This document shows positions 11,213 through 22,600 of a stretch of 64,000 nucleotides of DNA, one piece after another; position 1 is the first letter of the stretch; each line of letters opens with the position of its first letter. This DNA comes from Aromatoleum evansii (GTDB taxonomy: Bacteria; Pseudomonadota; Gammaproteobacteria; Burkholderiales; Rhodocyclaceae). Made by a program: the position numbers and the translations under genes. The stretch is from assembly GCF_012910805.1 (NCBI RefSeq), contig NZ_WTVK01000021.1, positions 24,753 to 88,752 of the forward strand, written 5' to 3'. Below the pieces are notes generated by a model, which made no database searches, was not told the DNA's origin, and saw only the letters and a list, made by a program, of their open reading frames with translations.

Positions 11213-12145
11213 ATGAATACTACCGTTACCGCCAACGGCACCAAGCGCGTCATCGACGGTGTCGAACGCGTGTTCTACGACGGCTACTGGATCAAGGCCT
11301 ACGATCCGCCGGCCGACTCGCTGCGCATGAAGCGGCAGCTGATCGAGGGGCTCACGCGGCGCCTCTTCAACCACGTCGAACACGGCATCAACATTCCCGG
11401 CAAACGCCTCGCCGAAGCGCGCGCGTCCTACAACACCGAGCAGGATCCGGAACGCAAGCGCGTGAAGGGAGCGATGCTCGCCGGGGCGCTGTTCAACCGC
11501 GCCACCGACATCTTCACCAAGCTGATGGAGATGCAGGAACTCGGCATCGAGATCCAGACCGACAACGCCCTGATGCGCGAATGCGGGTTCTGCCTGCAGG
11601 AGGCGCTCAACCTCGGCAAGCTCGTGCGCCACCGCAGCGGCGAGGAAGGCATCGACGAACTGTGGGGCGAACCCTTCCGCGCATTCTCGATCCCCATCGA
11701 AGCCTTCTACGACAGCCGCTACATCAAGATCTCGCAGACGTTGCGCGACATCGACCGCATCGGCGGGGTGATGGTGGAGACCTTCGCCGGCTCGCGCTTC
11801 TTCGAAGGCATCGAGGATCCCACGCTGCGCTTCACCGAAGCCGCCAAGGTCAAGTGCGAGACGCTGCGCACCGACCCGGCGATCTTCGATGTGTGGTCCG
11901 ACTTCGCCGTGGCGGCGGAAAGACTTGCCACGGTCACGCCGCGCCTGGCCAGCGCGACCGCCCCCGAGGACCTGCAGCTTGCCATCGACGGCGTGGCCCT
12001 CATCGTGCAGGGCCGCGACCTCGTCAGCTACATCACCCGTGCGCGCGTGCCCATGCCCAAGAGCACGAGCGAATACGTGGAACGCTGCGAACACTGGCGC
12101 CGTGGCCTGTGCCTGCGCCTGCACCCCTCGCTGGTCGCCCCCTGA
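11213..12145 (+). CDS. Conserved hypothetical protein
   Basis: I do not recognise the family of this 310-residue protein. It has no signal peptide or membrane segment. The composition suggests an all-helical soluble protein with charged, amphipathic stretches. Notable segments are CGFCLQEALNLGKLVRHRSG near the middle and VERCEHWRRGLCLRL at the C-terminus; the cysteines (CGFC, C-x10-C) are too irregular to claim a metal site. Codon use matches the neighbours. It follows sixA after 143 bases containing a perfect hairpin, so it probably has its own transcription start. A basic 58-residue protein follows. Confidence 0.75.
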   Translation: MNTTVTANGTKRVIDGVERVFYDGYWIKAYDPPADSLRMKRQLIEGLTRRLFNHVEHGINIPGKRLAEARASYNTEQDPERKRVKGAMLAGALFNRATDIFTKLMEMQELGIEIQTDNALMRECGFCLQEALNLGKLVRHRSGEEGIDELWGEPFRAFSIPIEAFYDSRYIKISQTLRDIDRIGGVMVETFAGSRFFEGIEDPTLRFTEAAKVKCETLRTDPAIFDVWSDFAVAAERLATVTPRLASATAPEDLQLAIDGVALIVQGRDLVSYITRARVPMPKSTSEYVERCEHWRRGLCLRLHPSLVAP

Positions 12146-12204
12146 GCGCGTCTGCCACGACCGCCCTCCACAACGCGCCGCACTGCGGTGGGAATCCACA
12201 CCTC

Positions 12205-12381
12205 ATGAAAAAGACCGACCTCGAAAAACTCAACGGCCTCAAGATCCGCAGCCGCATGAAGAACACCGACACCCCTGACCGCTTCGCCAAGGCGTCGGGC
12301 GGGGCCAATGCCGGCGCCGGCGTCAATCCCCTCGTCGCAAAGTTGCTCAGGAAAGGCCTCGACGACCAAGGCAAAGCGTAA
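12205..12381 (+). CDS. Small basic hypothetical protein (58 aa)
   Basis: A 58-residue protein beginning MKKTDLEKLNGLKIRSRMK, rich in lysine and arginine, with a glycine/alanine linker and a second basic helix (VAKLLRKGLDD). I know no function for it. The ATG in CACACCTCATG lacks a strong ribosome-binding site, but codon use is that of a real gene. It lies 59 bases downstream of the unknown 310-residue protein and converges with mnmA, so it probably belongs to the same transcript as its upstream neighbour. Confidence 0.6.
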   Translation: MKKTDLEKLNGLKIRSRMKNTDTPDRFAKASGGANAGAGVNPLVAKLLRKGLDDQGKA

Positions 12382-12400
12382 GAAGCAACGCGTAAACGGC

Positions 12401-12435
12401 GACGCCCGGACGGCGATCGGCACCGTCCGGGCGTC
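12401..12435. terminator. 13-bp hairpin between convergent genes (no U-tract)
   Basis: GACGCCCGGACGG pairs perfectly with CCGTCCGGGCGTC around a 9-base loop. It lies between the 58-residue protein gene and the 3' end of mnmA. Neither side has a T-run, so it may act as a bidirectional terminator only weakly, or as a 3'-end protecting structure. Confidence 0.5.
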
Positions 12436-12459
12436 CGCGAACTGCCGCCGGGCGTCGGC

Positions 12460-13584
12460 TCAGACGATCACGCCACCACCCAGGCACACCTTCGATTCAT
12501 ACACGACGACGCTCTGCCCGGGCGTGAGCGCCCACTGCGGCTGGGCGAACACGATCTGCGCGCGACCGTCGCCCAGAGCGTCGATCTCGCACGGCATGTC
12601 CGGCGTGCGATAGCGCGGCTTGGCCGTATACACCCAGTGGGTGTGCGGGTCGCGCCCCGATATCCAGTTGAGCTCCGTCGCCGTCAGGCTGTGCTTCAGC
12701 AAGGCCGGATGGTCGTGTCCCTGCACGACGTGGAGCACGTTCGCCTTCACGTCCTTCGCGGCGACGTACCACGCGTCGTGCTCGCCCGCCTCGTCCTGCT
12801 TGCCCTTGATGCCGCCGATGTGCAGCCCCTTCCGCTGGCCGATGGTGTGGTACATCAGCCCCTGGTGCTCGCCGAGCACGCGCCCGTCGTCCAGGTTGCG
12901 GATCTCGCCCGGCTTCGTCGGCAGGTAGCGCATCAGGAACTCGCGGAACGGCCGCTCGCCGATGAAGCAGATGCCCGTCGAGTCCTTCTTCTCGGCGACA
13001 TGCAGGCCCGCATCGGCCGCGATCCGCCGCACCTCGCGCTTGTACAGGCCGCCCAGCGGGAACAGCGTCTTCGCGAGCTGTGCCTGCGTCAGGCGATAGA
13101 GGAAATAGCTCTGGTCCTTGGTGCCGTCCTCGGCCTTCAGGAGCTGGTATTCGGTGCGCCCGTCATTGACCCACTCGCGCACGCCCGCGTAGTGCCCCGT
13201 CGCGATCTTGTCCGCCCCAAGCTGCATCGCGTGGTCGAGGAAGCAGCGGAACTTGATCTCCGAGTTGCACAGAATGTCCGGATTAGGCGTGCGCCCCGCC
13301 TCGTATTCGCGCAGGAAGTCGGCGAACACGCGGTCCTTGTACTCGGCCGAGAAGTTCACGACTTCGAGGTCGATGCCGATCACATCGCACACCGAGGCCA
13401 CATCGACGAGATCCTGACGCGTCGAGCAGTACTCGTCGTCGTCATCGTCTTCCCAGTTCTTCATGAACAGGCCGGTCACCTGATAGCCCTGCTGCTTGAG
13501 CAGCAGCGCGGTGACCGAGGAATCCACGCCGCCGGACATGCCGACGACCACCTTCATCCCGTTCGCATCCTTCTTACTGGACAT
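12460..13584 (-). CDS. mnmA: tRNA-specific 2-thiouridylase MnmA
   Basis: Installs the 2-thio group on uridine 34 of Lys, Glu and Gln tRNAs, taking sulfur from the IscS/Tus relay. The PP-loop SGGVDSS is at residues 17-23. The catalytic cysteines are C106 (ILCNSEIKF) and C206 ([11 protein letters not shown]). I chose the ATG at 13584 because GGAGAAGGA stands just before it. An ATG at 13599 and another at 13560 (directly before KVVVGMSGG) are alternatives. The chosen start overlaps the 3' end of the upstream exported-protein gene, suggesting coupling. Length 374 residues is normal. Confidence 0.95.
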   Translation of the reverse strand: MSSKKDANGMKVVVGMSGGVDSSVTALLLKQQGYQVTGLFMKNWEDDDDDEYCSTRQDLVDVASVCDVIGIDLEVVNFSAEYKDRVFADFLREYEAGRTPNPDILCNSEIKFRCFLDHAMQLGADKIATGHYAGVREWVNDGRTEYQLLKAEDGTKDQSYFLYRLTQAQLAKTLFPLGGLYKREVRRIAADAGLHVAEKKDSTGICFIGERPFREFLMRYLPTKPGEIRNLDDGRVLGEHQGLMYHTIGQRKGLHIGGIKGKQDEAGEHDAWYVAAKDVKANVLHVVQGHDHPALLKHSLTATELNWISGRDPHTHWVYTAKPRYRTPDMPCEIDALGDGRAQIVFAQPQWALTPGQSVVVYESKVCLGGGVIV

Positions 13585-14296
13585 TCGGTCCTTCTCCATT
13601 CAGCCATTCCGCCAGCGGCAGCACCACCGCCGGCTCGCCATGATCCACGAACCAGCTGTCGACCGCAAAGCGCGCGCCCGGATTGTGCCCCGGCGCAAGC
13701 GCCGGCTCCAGCCCCGAAGCGGCGACGGCCGCCGGCGCGATGTCGGCCAGCACTTCGCCGCAGTCGCACAACGCCAGCATCGGCGCGACATAGTCGGGAA
13801 CCCCCGCAGCCGCGGTCGGGGCGGCAGCCGGCGGCACCGGATCATCCAGTTCCTCGATCGCGGCGGAAAAATGCTGCAGCACCAGCCAGGGCGCCCGCCG
13901 CTCGACCGGCAGCACGCGATGAAAGCGCAGCCAGCCGCGCGCGGCCATCAACTCGAGAAAATGCGTCGTCGTGGTCGAGTGATCGATGCAATCCATGCGC
14001 CCGTCGACATCCCCGTCGCGGTAATTGCCGCCACGGTCCACCGCGATCGGCGTCTGCCTGGCGGACAGGCGCTGCATCATGCCGACCGCACGGGCAATGG
14101 CGGCGCGCTCCGAGTCCGCATCCACGGCCTGCGCCAGCACGGCCGCCACGGCGGCGAGCCCTTCCTCCGCCAGCACCACCTCGACGCGGGTCGCACAACC
14201 GTAGTTGAAGCACACCTCCAGCGCCGCCGCCCCGCGTGCCGACGGCAGCCAAGCGAGGAGGCAGGCGGACAGGCAGGTGAGCAGCGCGGCACGCAT
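13574..14296 (-). CDS. Exported hypothetical protein
   Basis: 240-residue protein with a clear signal peptide ([20 protein letters not shown], cleavage near residue 24), so probably periplasmic. I do not recognise a named domain. It has four to five cysteines ([21 protein letters not shown]), which could form disulfides. A distinctive block [19 protein letters not shown] precedes [11 protein letters not shown]. The segment [18 protein letters not shown] near the C-terminus reads like a strand-rich core. It sits between the Nudix gene and mnmA and overlaps mnmA, so it is part of that operon. Confidence 0.75.
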   Translation of the reverse strand: MRAALLTCLSACLLAWLPSARGAAALEVCFNYGCATRVEVVLAEEGLAAVAAVLAQAVDADSERAAIARAVGMMQRLSARQTPIAVDRGGNYRDGDVDGRMDCIDHSTTTTHFLELMAARGWLRFHRVLPVERRAPWLVLQHFSAAIEELDDPVPPAAAPTAAAGVPDYVAPMLALCDCGEVLADIAPAAVAASGLEPALAPGHNPGARFAVDSWFVDHGEPAVVLPLAEWLNGEGPNVQ

Positions 14297-14307
14297 CGCG
14301 GCGGCGC

Positions 14308-14763
14308 TCAGCCCGGATAATGCCGGATCAGCTCGAGCGCATAGCGGCGTCCCGCGATCCAGTCATCCACGCACTGCAGCACCAGCGGGCTGCGATGCCG
14401 CTCGCGGCATTCGAGCAGTTCGTCGCGCGTCAGCCACAGCGCCCGCACGATGCCGGCATCCAGCGCGCGCCCTGCCTCCTCCCCGGCGACCGAGCCGCCA
14501 AACGCAAAGCGCAGGTAGGTGATTCCCCCCTGCGGCACCGGCCACTGATAGATCCCGACCATATACTCGGGGACGAAGCGGTGCGCCGTTTCCTCCAACG
14601 TCTCACGCGCCGCGGCCGCCACCAGCGACTCCCCCGCCTCGAGGTGGCCGGCGGGCTGATTGAAGCGCAGCCCGTCCGCGGTTTCCTCCTCGACCACCAG
14701 GAAACGTCCCTCGCGCTCGATCACCGATGCCACCGTGACATTCGGCTTCCACACTCTTTCCAT
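14308..14763 (-). CDS. Nudix hydrolase (NudJ-like)
   Basis: A 151-residue Nudix pyrophosphatase. The Nudix box runs from G39 (GHLEAGESLVAAAARETLEE), with the catalytic REtxEE core complete. N-terminal WKPNVTVASVIE and the later YQWPVPQGGITYLRFAF match the NudJ group, whose E. coli member is a phosphatase of HMP-pyrophosphate and nucleoside diphosphates and lies in an operon with mnmA. The neighbourhood with mnmA here supports that assignment. I chose the ATG at 14763; one at 14772 is also possible. Confidence 0.88.
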   Translation of the reverse strand: MERVWKPNVTVASVIEREGRFLVVEEETADGLRFNQPAGHLEAGESLVAAAARETLEETAHRFVPEYMVGIYQWPVPQGGITYLRFAFGGSVAGEEAGRALDAGIVRALWLTRDELLECRERHRSPLVLQCVDDWIAGRRYALELIRHYPG

Positions 14764-14958
14764 TGCAGCCATCGCAGGCAAAACCGCGATATTAACGCGC
14801 CCTGCCGACCACGATGTTCGAAAGTGCAAGCGGAAGCATCCCGCGGAACGCACATAATAGGCTGCGAGGGATTATCATTCGTGGTCCTCCACGTCAGACC
14901 AAGAAGAAGATCGTGCGAAGGAGACAGCTCGTCCGAACAAGACCAACTCACAACGATC

Positions 14959-16164
14959 ATGACACCCACTCTCGCTGGCATCCCCGTCGATTTCATCCTG
15001 TTCGCGTTCACGCTGCTCGGCGTGGCGCTGTTCCACCACTACACCCTGTATGTCGCGCTGACCGGCTTCGCCGTCATCAGCCTGTACAAGATCGTGTTCA
15101 CCGGCTTCGCCGCCGGCGCCGGCGTTGCCGGATGGCTCGGACACCTCGGCCACGAATGGGTCACCTTCGCCAACCTCTTCTGCCTGCTGATGGGCTTCGC
15201 GATCCTCGCGCGCCACTTCGAGAAGAGCCACGTGCCGGTGATCCTGCCGAAGTTCCTGCCGCATGACTGGAAGGGTCCCTTCGCCCTGCTGGTGATGATC
15301 TTCTTCATCTCGGCGATCCTCGACAACATCGCCGCGGCCCTGATCGGCGGTGCGATGGCGCATCAGCTCTTCCGCGCCAAGGTGCATATCGGCTACCTCG
15401 CGGCCATCGTTGCCGCCTCCAACGCGGGTGGCGCGGGCTCCGTCGTCGGCGACACCACCACGACGATGATGTGGATCGCCGGCGTCTCGCCGCTCGCCGT
15501 CATCGAAGCCGCCCTCGGCGCCGCGGTCGCGCTGTGCATCTTCGGCACCATCGCCGCCAAGCAGCAGCACGCCTGGTCGCCCATCAACAAACACTCGCAC
15601 GAGCACACCCGCATCGACTGGGGCCGCATCGCCATCGTCGGACTGATGCTGGGTCTCGCGATCGGCACCAACGTCACGGTGAACATCGCCGCCCCCAACA
15701 TCGCGAGCAGCTTCCCCTTCATCGGCGTCGCCGTGTGGGTCGCGATCTTCATCACCACCAAGCTGCGCCGCCACGACTGGGAAGTCCTGCCGGAGACGGC
15801 CAAGGGCTCGATCTTCCTGCTGTCGCTCGTCGGCTGCGCGTCGATGATGCCGGTGAACGAGCTTCCGCCCGCCTCGTGGATGAGCGCGCTCGCGCTGGGC
15901 TTCGTCTCCTCGGTGTTCGACAACATCCCCCTCACCGCGCTGGCGATCCGCCAGGGCGGCTACGACTGGGGCTTCCTCGCCTATGCGGTAGGCTTCGGCG
16001 GCTCCATGTTGTGGTTCGGATCCTCGGCCGGCGTCGCTCTCTCCAACATGTATCCCGAGGCCCGCTCGGCGGTCCTGTGGCTGCGCAAGGGCTGGCACGT
16101 GCCCATCGCCTATGTCGCCGGTTTCGTCGCGATGATGGTCTTCATCGGCTGGCATCCGCAGTAA
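14959..16164 (+). CDS. Ion-transporter-superfamily permease (NhaD/ArsB-like antiporter)
   Basis: 401-residue inner-membrane protein with about eleven hydrophobic segments. It carries the two inverted-repeat signatures of the ion transporter superfamily: FFISAILDNIAAALIGG near residue 115 and SSVFDNIPLTALAIRQGG near residue 320, both with the Asp-Asn pair used for Na+ or H+ coupling. SNAGGAGSVVGDTTTTMMW is the typical substrate loop. It might be a Na+/H+ antiporter of the NhaD type or a citrate/anion permease; I cannot decide from sequence. It diverges from the Nudix gene with about 195 bases between starts. Confidence 0.82.
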   Translation: MTPTLAGIPVDFILFAFTLLGVALFHHYTLYVALTGFAVISLYKIVFTGFAAGAGVAGWLGHLGHEWVTFANLFCLLMGFAILARHFEKSHVPVILPKFLPHDWKGPFALLVMIFFISAILDNIAAALIGGAMAHQLFRAKVHIGYLAAIVAASNAGGAGSVVGDTTTTMMWIAGVSPLAVIEAALGAAVALCIFGTIAAKQQHAWSPINKHSHEHTRIDWGRIAIVGLMLGLAIGTNVTVNIAAPNIASSFPFIGVAVWVAIFITTKLRRHDWEVLPETAKGSIFLLSLVGCASMMPVNELPPASWMSALALGFVSSVFDNIPLTALAIRQGGYDWGFLAYAVGFGGSMLWFGSSAGVALSNMYPEARSAVLWLRKGWHVPIAYVAGFVAMMVFIGWHPQ

Positions 16165-16180
16165 GCCGCCGCACCCGCGC

Positions 16181-16202
16181 ATCCCGGCATTCCCGCCGGG
16201 AT
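16181..16202 (+). terminator. Hairpin after the antiporter gene (weak U-tract)
   Basis: ATCCCGGC pairs with GCCGGGAT around ATTCCC, and flanking GCGC arms can extend the stem. It lies 16 bases after the permease stop and before ilvE. There is no clear T-run, so termination strength is uncertain. Confidence 0.45.
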
Positions 16203-16278
16203 TGCGCTAAAATCGCGAATTCGTTCCGCCCTCCGGGGCGGATCCCCCCTGAATACAATTCCGCTGGAGAATCCCACC

Positions 16279-17199
16279 ATGTCCATGGCTGACCGCGACG
16301 GTTTCATCTGGCAGGACGGAAAACTCGTGCCGTGGCGCGAGGCGACGACGCACGTCCTGACCCACTCCCTGCACTACGGCCTGTCCGTATTCGAGGGCGT
16401 GCGCGCGTACAAGACCGCCAAGGGCACCGCGATTTTCCGCCTCCCCGAGCACACCCAGCGCCTGATCAACTCCGGCAAGATCTACATGATGGACATTCCT
16501 TTCTCCAAGGAAGAACTCATGGAAGCCCAGCTGGAGGTCGTGCGCGCCAACAAGCTCGAATCTTGCTACCTGCGCCCGATCGCCTTCTACGGCTCGGAGA
16601 AGATGGGCATCTCGACGCGCGGCGCGCGCGTGCACGTCGCCATCGCCGCCTGGCCGTGGGGCGCCTACCTCGGCGAGGAAGGCCTCGAGAAGGGCATCCG
16701 CGTGAAGACCTCGTCCTTCGCGCGCCAGCACGTCAACGTCACCATGGCGCGCGCCAAGCTCGCCAGCACCTACGCCAACTCCATTCTCGCCAACCTCGAA
16801 GTCACGCAGGACGGCTACGACGAGGCGCTGCTGCTCGACACCCAGGGCTTCGTCGCGGAAGGCGCGGGCGAGAACCTCTTCGTCATCAAGGACGGCGTCG
16901 TCTATGAACCGGAAATCGCCTCCGCGCTGACCGGCATCACGCGCGACTCGGTGATCAACATCGTGCGCGAACTGGGCCTGCGCTTCGAATCGCGCCGCAT
17001 GACGCGCGACGACATCTACATCGCCGACGAAGCCTTCTTCACCGGCACCGCGGCCGAAGTCACCCCGATCCGCGAACTCGACAACCGCGCGATCGGCGCC
17101 GGCAAGCGCGGCCCGATCACCGAGAAGATCCAGGCGCGCTTCTTCGACATCGTCAACGGTCGCGCCCCCGAATACGAGCGCTGGCTCTCTTTCATCTGA
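16279..17199 (+). CDS. ilvE: Branched-chain amino acid aminotransferase
   Basis: PLP-dependent fold-type IV transaminase for the last step of valine, leucine and isoleucine synthesis, and the first of their breakdown. 306 residues, the normal size. The Schiff-base lysine is K160 in MARAKLAS. The motifs HYGLSVFEGVRAY and GFVAEGAGENLFV (cofactor-binding region) and the LTGITRDS segment (cofactor phosphate) are intact. The zinc-binding small protein follows 13 bases downstream, and a terminator follows that, so the two form a short operon. Confidence 0.96.
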   Translation: MSMADRDGFIWQDGKLVPWREATTHVLTHSLHYGLSVFEGVRAYKTAKGTAIFRLPEHTQRLINSGKIYMMDIPFSKEELMEAQLEVVRANKLESCYLRPIAFYGSEKMGISTRGARVHVAIAAWPWGAYLGEEGLEKGIRVKTSSFARQHVNVTMARAKLASTYANSILANLEVTQDGYDEALLLDTQGFVAEGAGENLFVIKDGVVYEPEIASALTGITRDSVINIVRELGLRFESRRMTRDDIYIADEAFFTGTAAEVTPIRELDNRAIGAGKRGPITEKIQARFFDIVNGRAPEYERWLSFI

Positions 17200-17212
17200 G
17201 GATTCCTCCGCC

Positions 17213-17413
17213 ATGGCCGACAACCAGAACAAGACCCAAACCATCGCCGTAACGGCGCACGACCTGCCCCTGCACTGCCCGCGCCCCGACGCGCCGCTGT
17301 GGGCCCGTCACCCGCGCGTCTTCCTCGACGTGCTCGCCGAAGGCGAAGCGGTCTGCCCGTACTGCAGCACGAAGTACGTGTTCACCGGCGAGCGCCCGAA
17401 GGGTCATCACTGA
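17213..17413 (+). CDS. Zinc-finger domain protein (CHCC type)
   Basis: 66-residue protein with the four-ligand pattern of the CHCC zinc-finger family, related to the NDUFS6 subunit of complex I: C22 in LHCPRP, H33 in RHPRVFLDV, and C48 and C51 in VCPYCSTKY. Such proteins are frequently encoded right after ilvE in betaproteobacteria; their function there is not established. Expression is probably coupled to ilvE, since only 13 bases separate them and a terminator follows directly. Confidence 0.88.
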   Translation: MADNQNKTQTIAVTAHDLPLHCPRPDAPLWARHPRVFLDVLAEGEAVCPYCSTKYVFTGERPKGHH

Positions 17414-17430
17414 TCCTGCGGCACGCATCA

Positions 17431-17466
17431 AGCGGAAATGGGGGCAGCGATGCCCCCATCGCTTTT
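17431..17466 (+). terminator. Rho-independent terminator of the ilvE operon
   Basis: A 9-bp stem (ATGGGGGCA/TGCCCCCAT, GCGA loop) is extended by an outer AGCG/CGCT pairing and ends in TTTT. It closes the ilvE-zinc-finger transcript just before the next gene. Confidence 0.85.
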
Positions 17467-17498
17467 CCGAACCCGCCCACCGTCAGAGCCGGCAGAAC

Positions 17499-17930
17499 GT
17501 GAACAAACCCGTCTACACCACCGCACTGGAGGCCGAAGCCGCCTTCTACGACGCACTTGCGCGCTCGGACCTGGACGCGATGATGCAGGTGTGGTCCGAA
17601 GACGATGAAGTCGTATGCATCCACCCGGACGGCGCCCGCATCGTCGGCCTGCGCGCCGTGCACGAGTCATGGCGCCAGCTCTTCGCCGGCGGCACGCGTC
17701 TCGCGGTCAGCGTCTCGCAGCGTATCGTCGCAGGCAACTCCCTGCTCGCGACGCACAACGTCATCGAACACGTTGCCCTGCCGGGCGACGAGCGCATCGC
17801 CCCGCCGATGATCGCAACCAACGTCTACGCCAGCGGCCCGCGCGGATGGAAGATGATCATGCACCACGCCTCGCCGGCCCTCGAAACGCAGCACGCCGTC
17901 ACGCATGACGGCCCGCGCATCGTGCACTGA
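17499..17930 (+). CDS. NTF2-like/SnoaL-like domain protein
   Basis: A 143-residue single-domain protein with the NTF2/SnoaL pattern: an N-terminal helix (EAEAAFYDALARSDLDAMMQVW), the strand DEVVCIHPDG, the helical VHESWRQLFAG, and C-terminal strands ending GWKMIMHHASP. Family members are ketosteroid-isomerase-like enzymes or ligand-binding proteins. No catalytic assignment is possible. Translation starts at GTG. The gene stands alone between the ilvE terminator and the phosphohexomutase gene. Confidence 0.8.
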   Translation: MNKPVYTTALEAEAAFYDALARSDLDAMMQVWSEDDEVVCIHPDGARIVGLRAVHESWRQLFAGGTRLAVSVSQRIVAGNSLLATHNVIEHVALPGDERIAPPMIATNVYASGPRGWKMIMHHASPALETQHAVTHDGPRIVH

Positions 17931-18090
17931 CGCAATCGATGCGGCGCTGCAACATGCGCTTATGTTTTTTCCGCCGCCCCGAAACACCTGACTCACCCAT
18001 CTGCGTTATCCTGCGCACCTCGGCGGCCCCGACGCACGCGAGCGCCCGGCCGCGCCTCGAACCCAATCTCTGCACACGAACAGGGCGAAC

Positions 18091-19482
18091 ATGACCTCGA
18101 CCTCCTACACCGTCCCGGCAGCTGAAATCTTCAAGGCCTACGACATCCGCGGCATCGTCGATCGCACTCTAACGGCCGACGCCGTGCGCGCCATCGGCCA
18201 CGCCCTCGGCTCGGAAGCCGTGGCTCGCGGCCAGCGCGCGATCGCCGTCGGCCGCGACGGCCGCCTCTCCGGCCCCGAACTGGCCGGCGCACTCTCCGAC
18301 GGCATCCGCGCCGCGGGCGTCGACGTCGTCGACATCGGCTGCGTGCCGACCCCGCTCACCTACTTCGCCGCCTACCAGCTCGGCACCGACTCCTGCGTCA
18401 GCGTCACCGGCAGCCACAACCCGCCCGACTACAACGGCCTGAAGATGGTGCTTGGCGGCCAGACCCTGTACGGCCCCCTCATCCAGGACCTGCGCCGCCG
18501 CATCGCCGACAACGACCTCGCCCACGGCGCCGGCCAGCTGCGCCAGGAAAACGTCGTCGGCGCCTACCTCGAGCGCATCGTTTCCGACGTCAAGCTCGCC
18601 CGCCCGATGAAAATCGTCGTCGACTGCGGCAACGGCGTCGCCGGCGCGGTAGCCCCCGAACTCTTCCGCCGCCTCGGCTGCCAGATCGTCGAACTCTTCT
18701 GCGAAGTCGACGGCACCTTCCCGAACCACCACCCCGATCCGTCCAAACCGGAAAACCTGCAGGACGTGATCCGCGCCCTGAAGGAAACCGACGCCGAACT
18801 GGGCCTCGCCTTCGACGGCGACGGCGACCGCCTCGGCGTCGTCACCAAGGACGGCGAGATCATCTTCCCCGACCGCCAGCTCATGCTGTTCGCGGCCGAC
18901 GTGCTGTCGCGCGTGCCGGGCGGCGAGATCATCTACGACGTCAAATGCACCCGCAACCTCGCCGGCTGGGTGCGCCAGAATGGCGGCAAGCCGACGATGT
19001 GGCAGACGGGCCACGCCCTCGTGAAGGCCAAGCTCAAGGAGACCGGCGCCCCGCTCGCCGGCGAGATGAGCGGCCACGTGTTCTTCAAGGAACGCTGGTT
19101 CGGCTTCGACGACGGCCTCTACGCCGGCGCCCGCCTGCTCGAGATCCTGTCGCGGCACGCCGATCCCAGCGCCGTGCTGAAGGGGCTGCCGGACGCGGTC
19201 AGCACGCCCGAGCTCAACATCAAGATGGCCGAGGGCGAGCCCTTCGAACTCGTGCGCCGCCTCAAGGAGACGGCCCGCTTCGACGGCGCCAGCGAGGTCA
19301 TAACCCTCGACGGCGTGCGTGTCGAATACGCCGACGGCTTCGGGCTCGCACGTCCGTCGAACACGACCCCTGTCGTCGTGCTACGATTCGAAGCTGACAA
19401 CGACGCCGCGATCGCACGCATCCAGGACGCCTTCCGCGCCTCGATCGACCAGGTCTGGCCCGGGCTCAAGCTGCCGTTCTAA
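18091..19482 (+). CDS. Phosphomannomutase/phosphoglucomutase
   Basis: Alpha-D-phosphohexomutase of 463 residues, the AlgC/ManB length. It interconverts hexose-1- and hexose-6-phosphates for nucleotide sugar, LPS and exopolysaccharide synthesis. The phosphoserine is S108 in VTGSHNPPDYNG. The metal-binding loop is D242/D244/D246 in DGDGDRLG. The sugar-binding GEMSGHVFF and the C-terminal phosphate-binding RPSNTTP are present. Dual PMM/PGM specificity is typical of this subfamily but not provable here. It is a single gene followed by a strong terminator. Confidence 0.94.
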   Translation: MTSTSYTVPAAEIFKAYDIRGIVDRTLTADAVRAIGHALGSEAVARGQRAIAVGRDGRLSGPELAGALSDGIRAAGVDVVDIGCVPTPLTYFAAYQLGTDSCVSVTGSHNPPDYNGLKMVLGGQTLYGPLIQDLRRRIADNDLAHGAGQLRQENVVGAYLERIVSDVKLARPMKIVVDCGNGVAGAVAPELFRRLGCQIVELFCEVDGTFPNHHPDPSKPENLQDVIRALKETDAELGLAFDGDGDRLGVVTKDGEIIFPDRQLMLFAADVLSRVPGGEIIYDVKCTRNLAGWVRQNGGKPTMWQTGHALVKAKLKETGAPLAGEMSGHVFFKERWFGFDDGLYAGARLLEILSRHADPSAVLKGLPDAVSTPELNIKMAEGEPFELVRRLKETARFDGASEVITLDGVRVEYADGFGLARPSNTTPVVVLRFEADNDAAIARIQDAFRASIDQVWPGLKLPF

Positions 19483-19516
19483 GAACATCCGATAACAACA
19501 ATAACAACAAACACCA

Positions 19517-19551
19517 GGCCCCGATCCGCAAGGATCGGGGCCTTTTCCTTT
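19517..19551 (+). terminator. Rho-independent terminator of the phosphohexomutase gene
   Basis: A perfect 11-bp stem (GGCCCCGATCC/GGATCGGGGCC) with a GCAA tetraloop is followed by TTTTCCTTT. Strong and correctly oriented. Confidence 0.92.
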
Positions 19552-19825
19552 CCACAGCGCCAACACACGACACCCGAATCACCGGCACCCCGCCAGGCGT
19601 CGTCGCCTTCCCCCGCAGGGCTGTCGAGAGCGCCGCCGGCCGGGACGTTGCGGGGGAAAACGGCGGCGCATGTCTGAGGGCGCGCAGCGCCCGAGTTTGC
19701 GCCGACGCCCCCGCGGCGGCCTGGCCGGCGGGAAGCCGAAGGCCGCGAACGTCTGCCCGGAGGGGGAAGGCGACGACGCCGACCACGGAGTCCCGCCCTC
19801 CAACAAACCGCCCCCTGGAAGCACA
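19552..19825. other. Non-coding spacer with nested palindromic element at 19664-19704
   Basis: No convincing gene is visible between the two terminators. At its centre, CGGCGCA (19664-19670) and TGCGCCG (19698-19704) form outer arms, and GGGCGC-GCA-GCGCCC forms an inner hairpin, giving a 41-base nested palindrome. It resembles interspersed extragenic palindromes in form, but I found only this copy in the window. Open frames reading through it show no protein-like pattern. Confidence 0.45.
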
Positions 19826-19858
19826 AGAGCCCCGCCGGTCAAAGGCCGACGGGGCTCT
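19826..19858 (-). terminator. Likely alaS terminator
   Basis: AGAGCCCCG pairs with CGGGGCTCT, with an inner CGG/CCG extension and a 7-base loop. It lies about 30 bases past the alaS stop. On the minus strand the hairpin is followed by TTGTGCTT, a moderately T-rich tract. Confidence 0.7.
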
Positions 19859-19888
19859 CGATTTCAAAACCGCGAGAAAACCGGGCGC

Positions 19889-22510
<2,622 letters not shown>

Positions 22511-22600
22511 GGCTGGAATTCGGTTGGGCGGCACCGCGGCGGCACCGTATCGTTCGGAAACGAAGATTCTAACCGATGCCCGCCCGCTTGCGCCCGCGCG

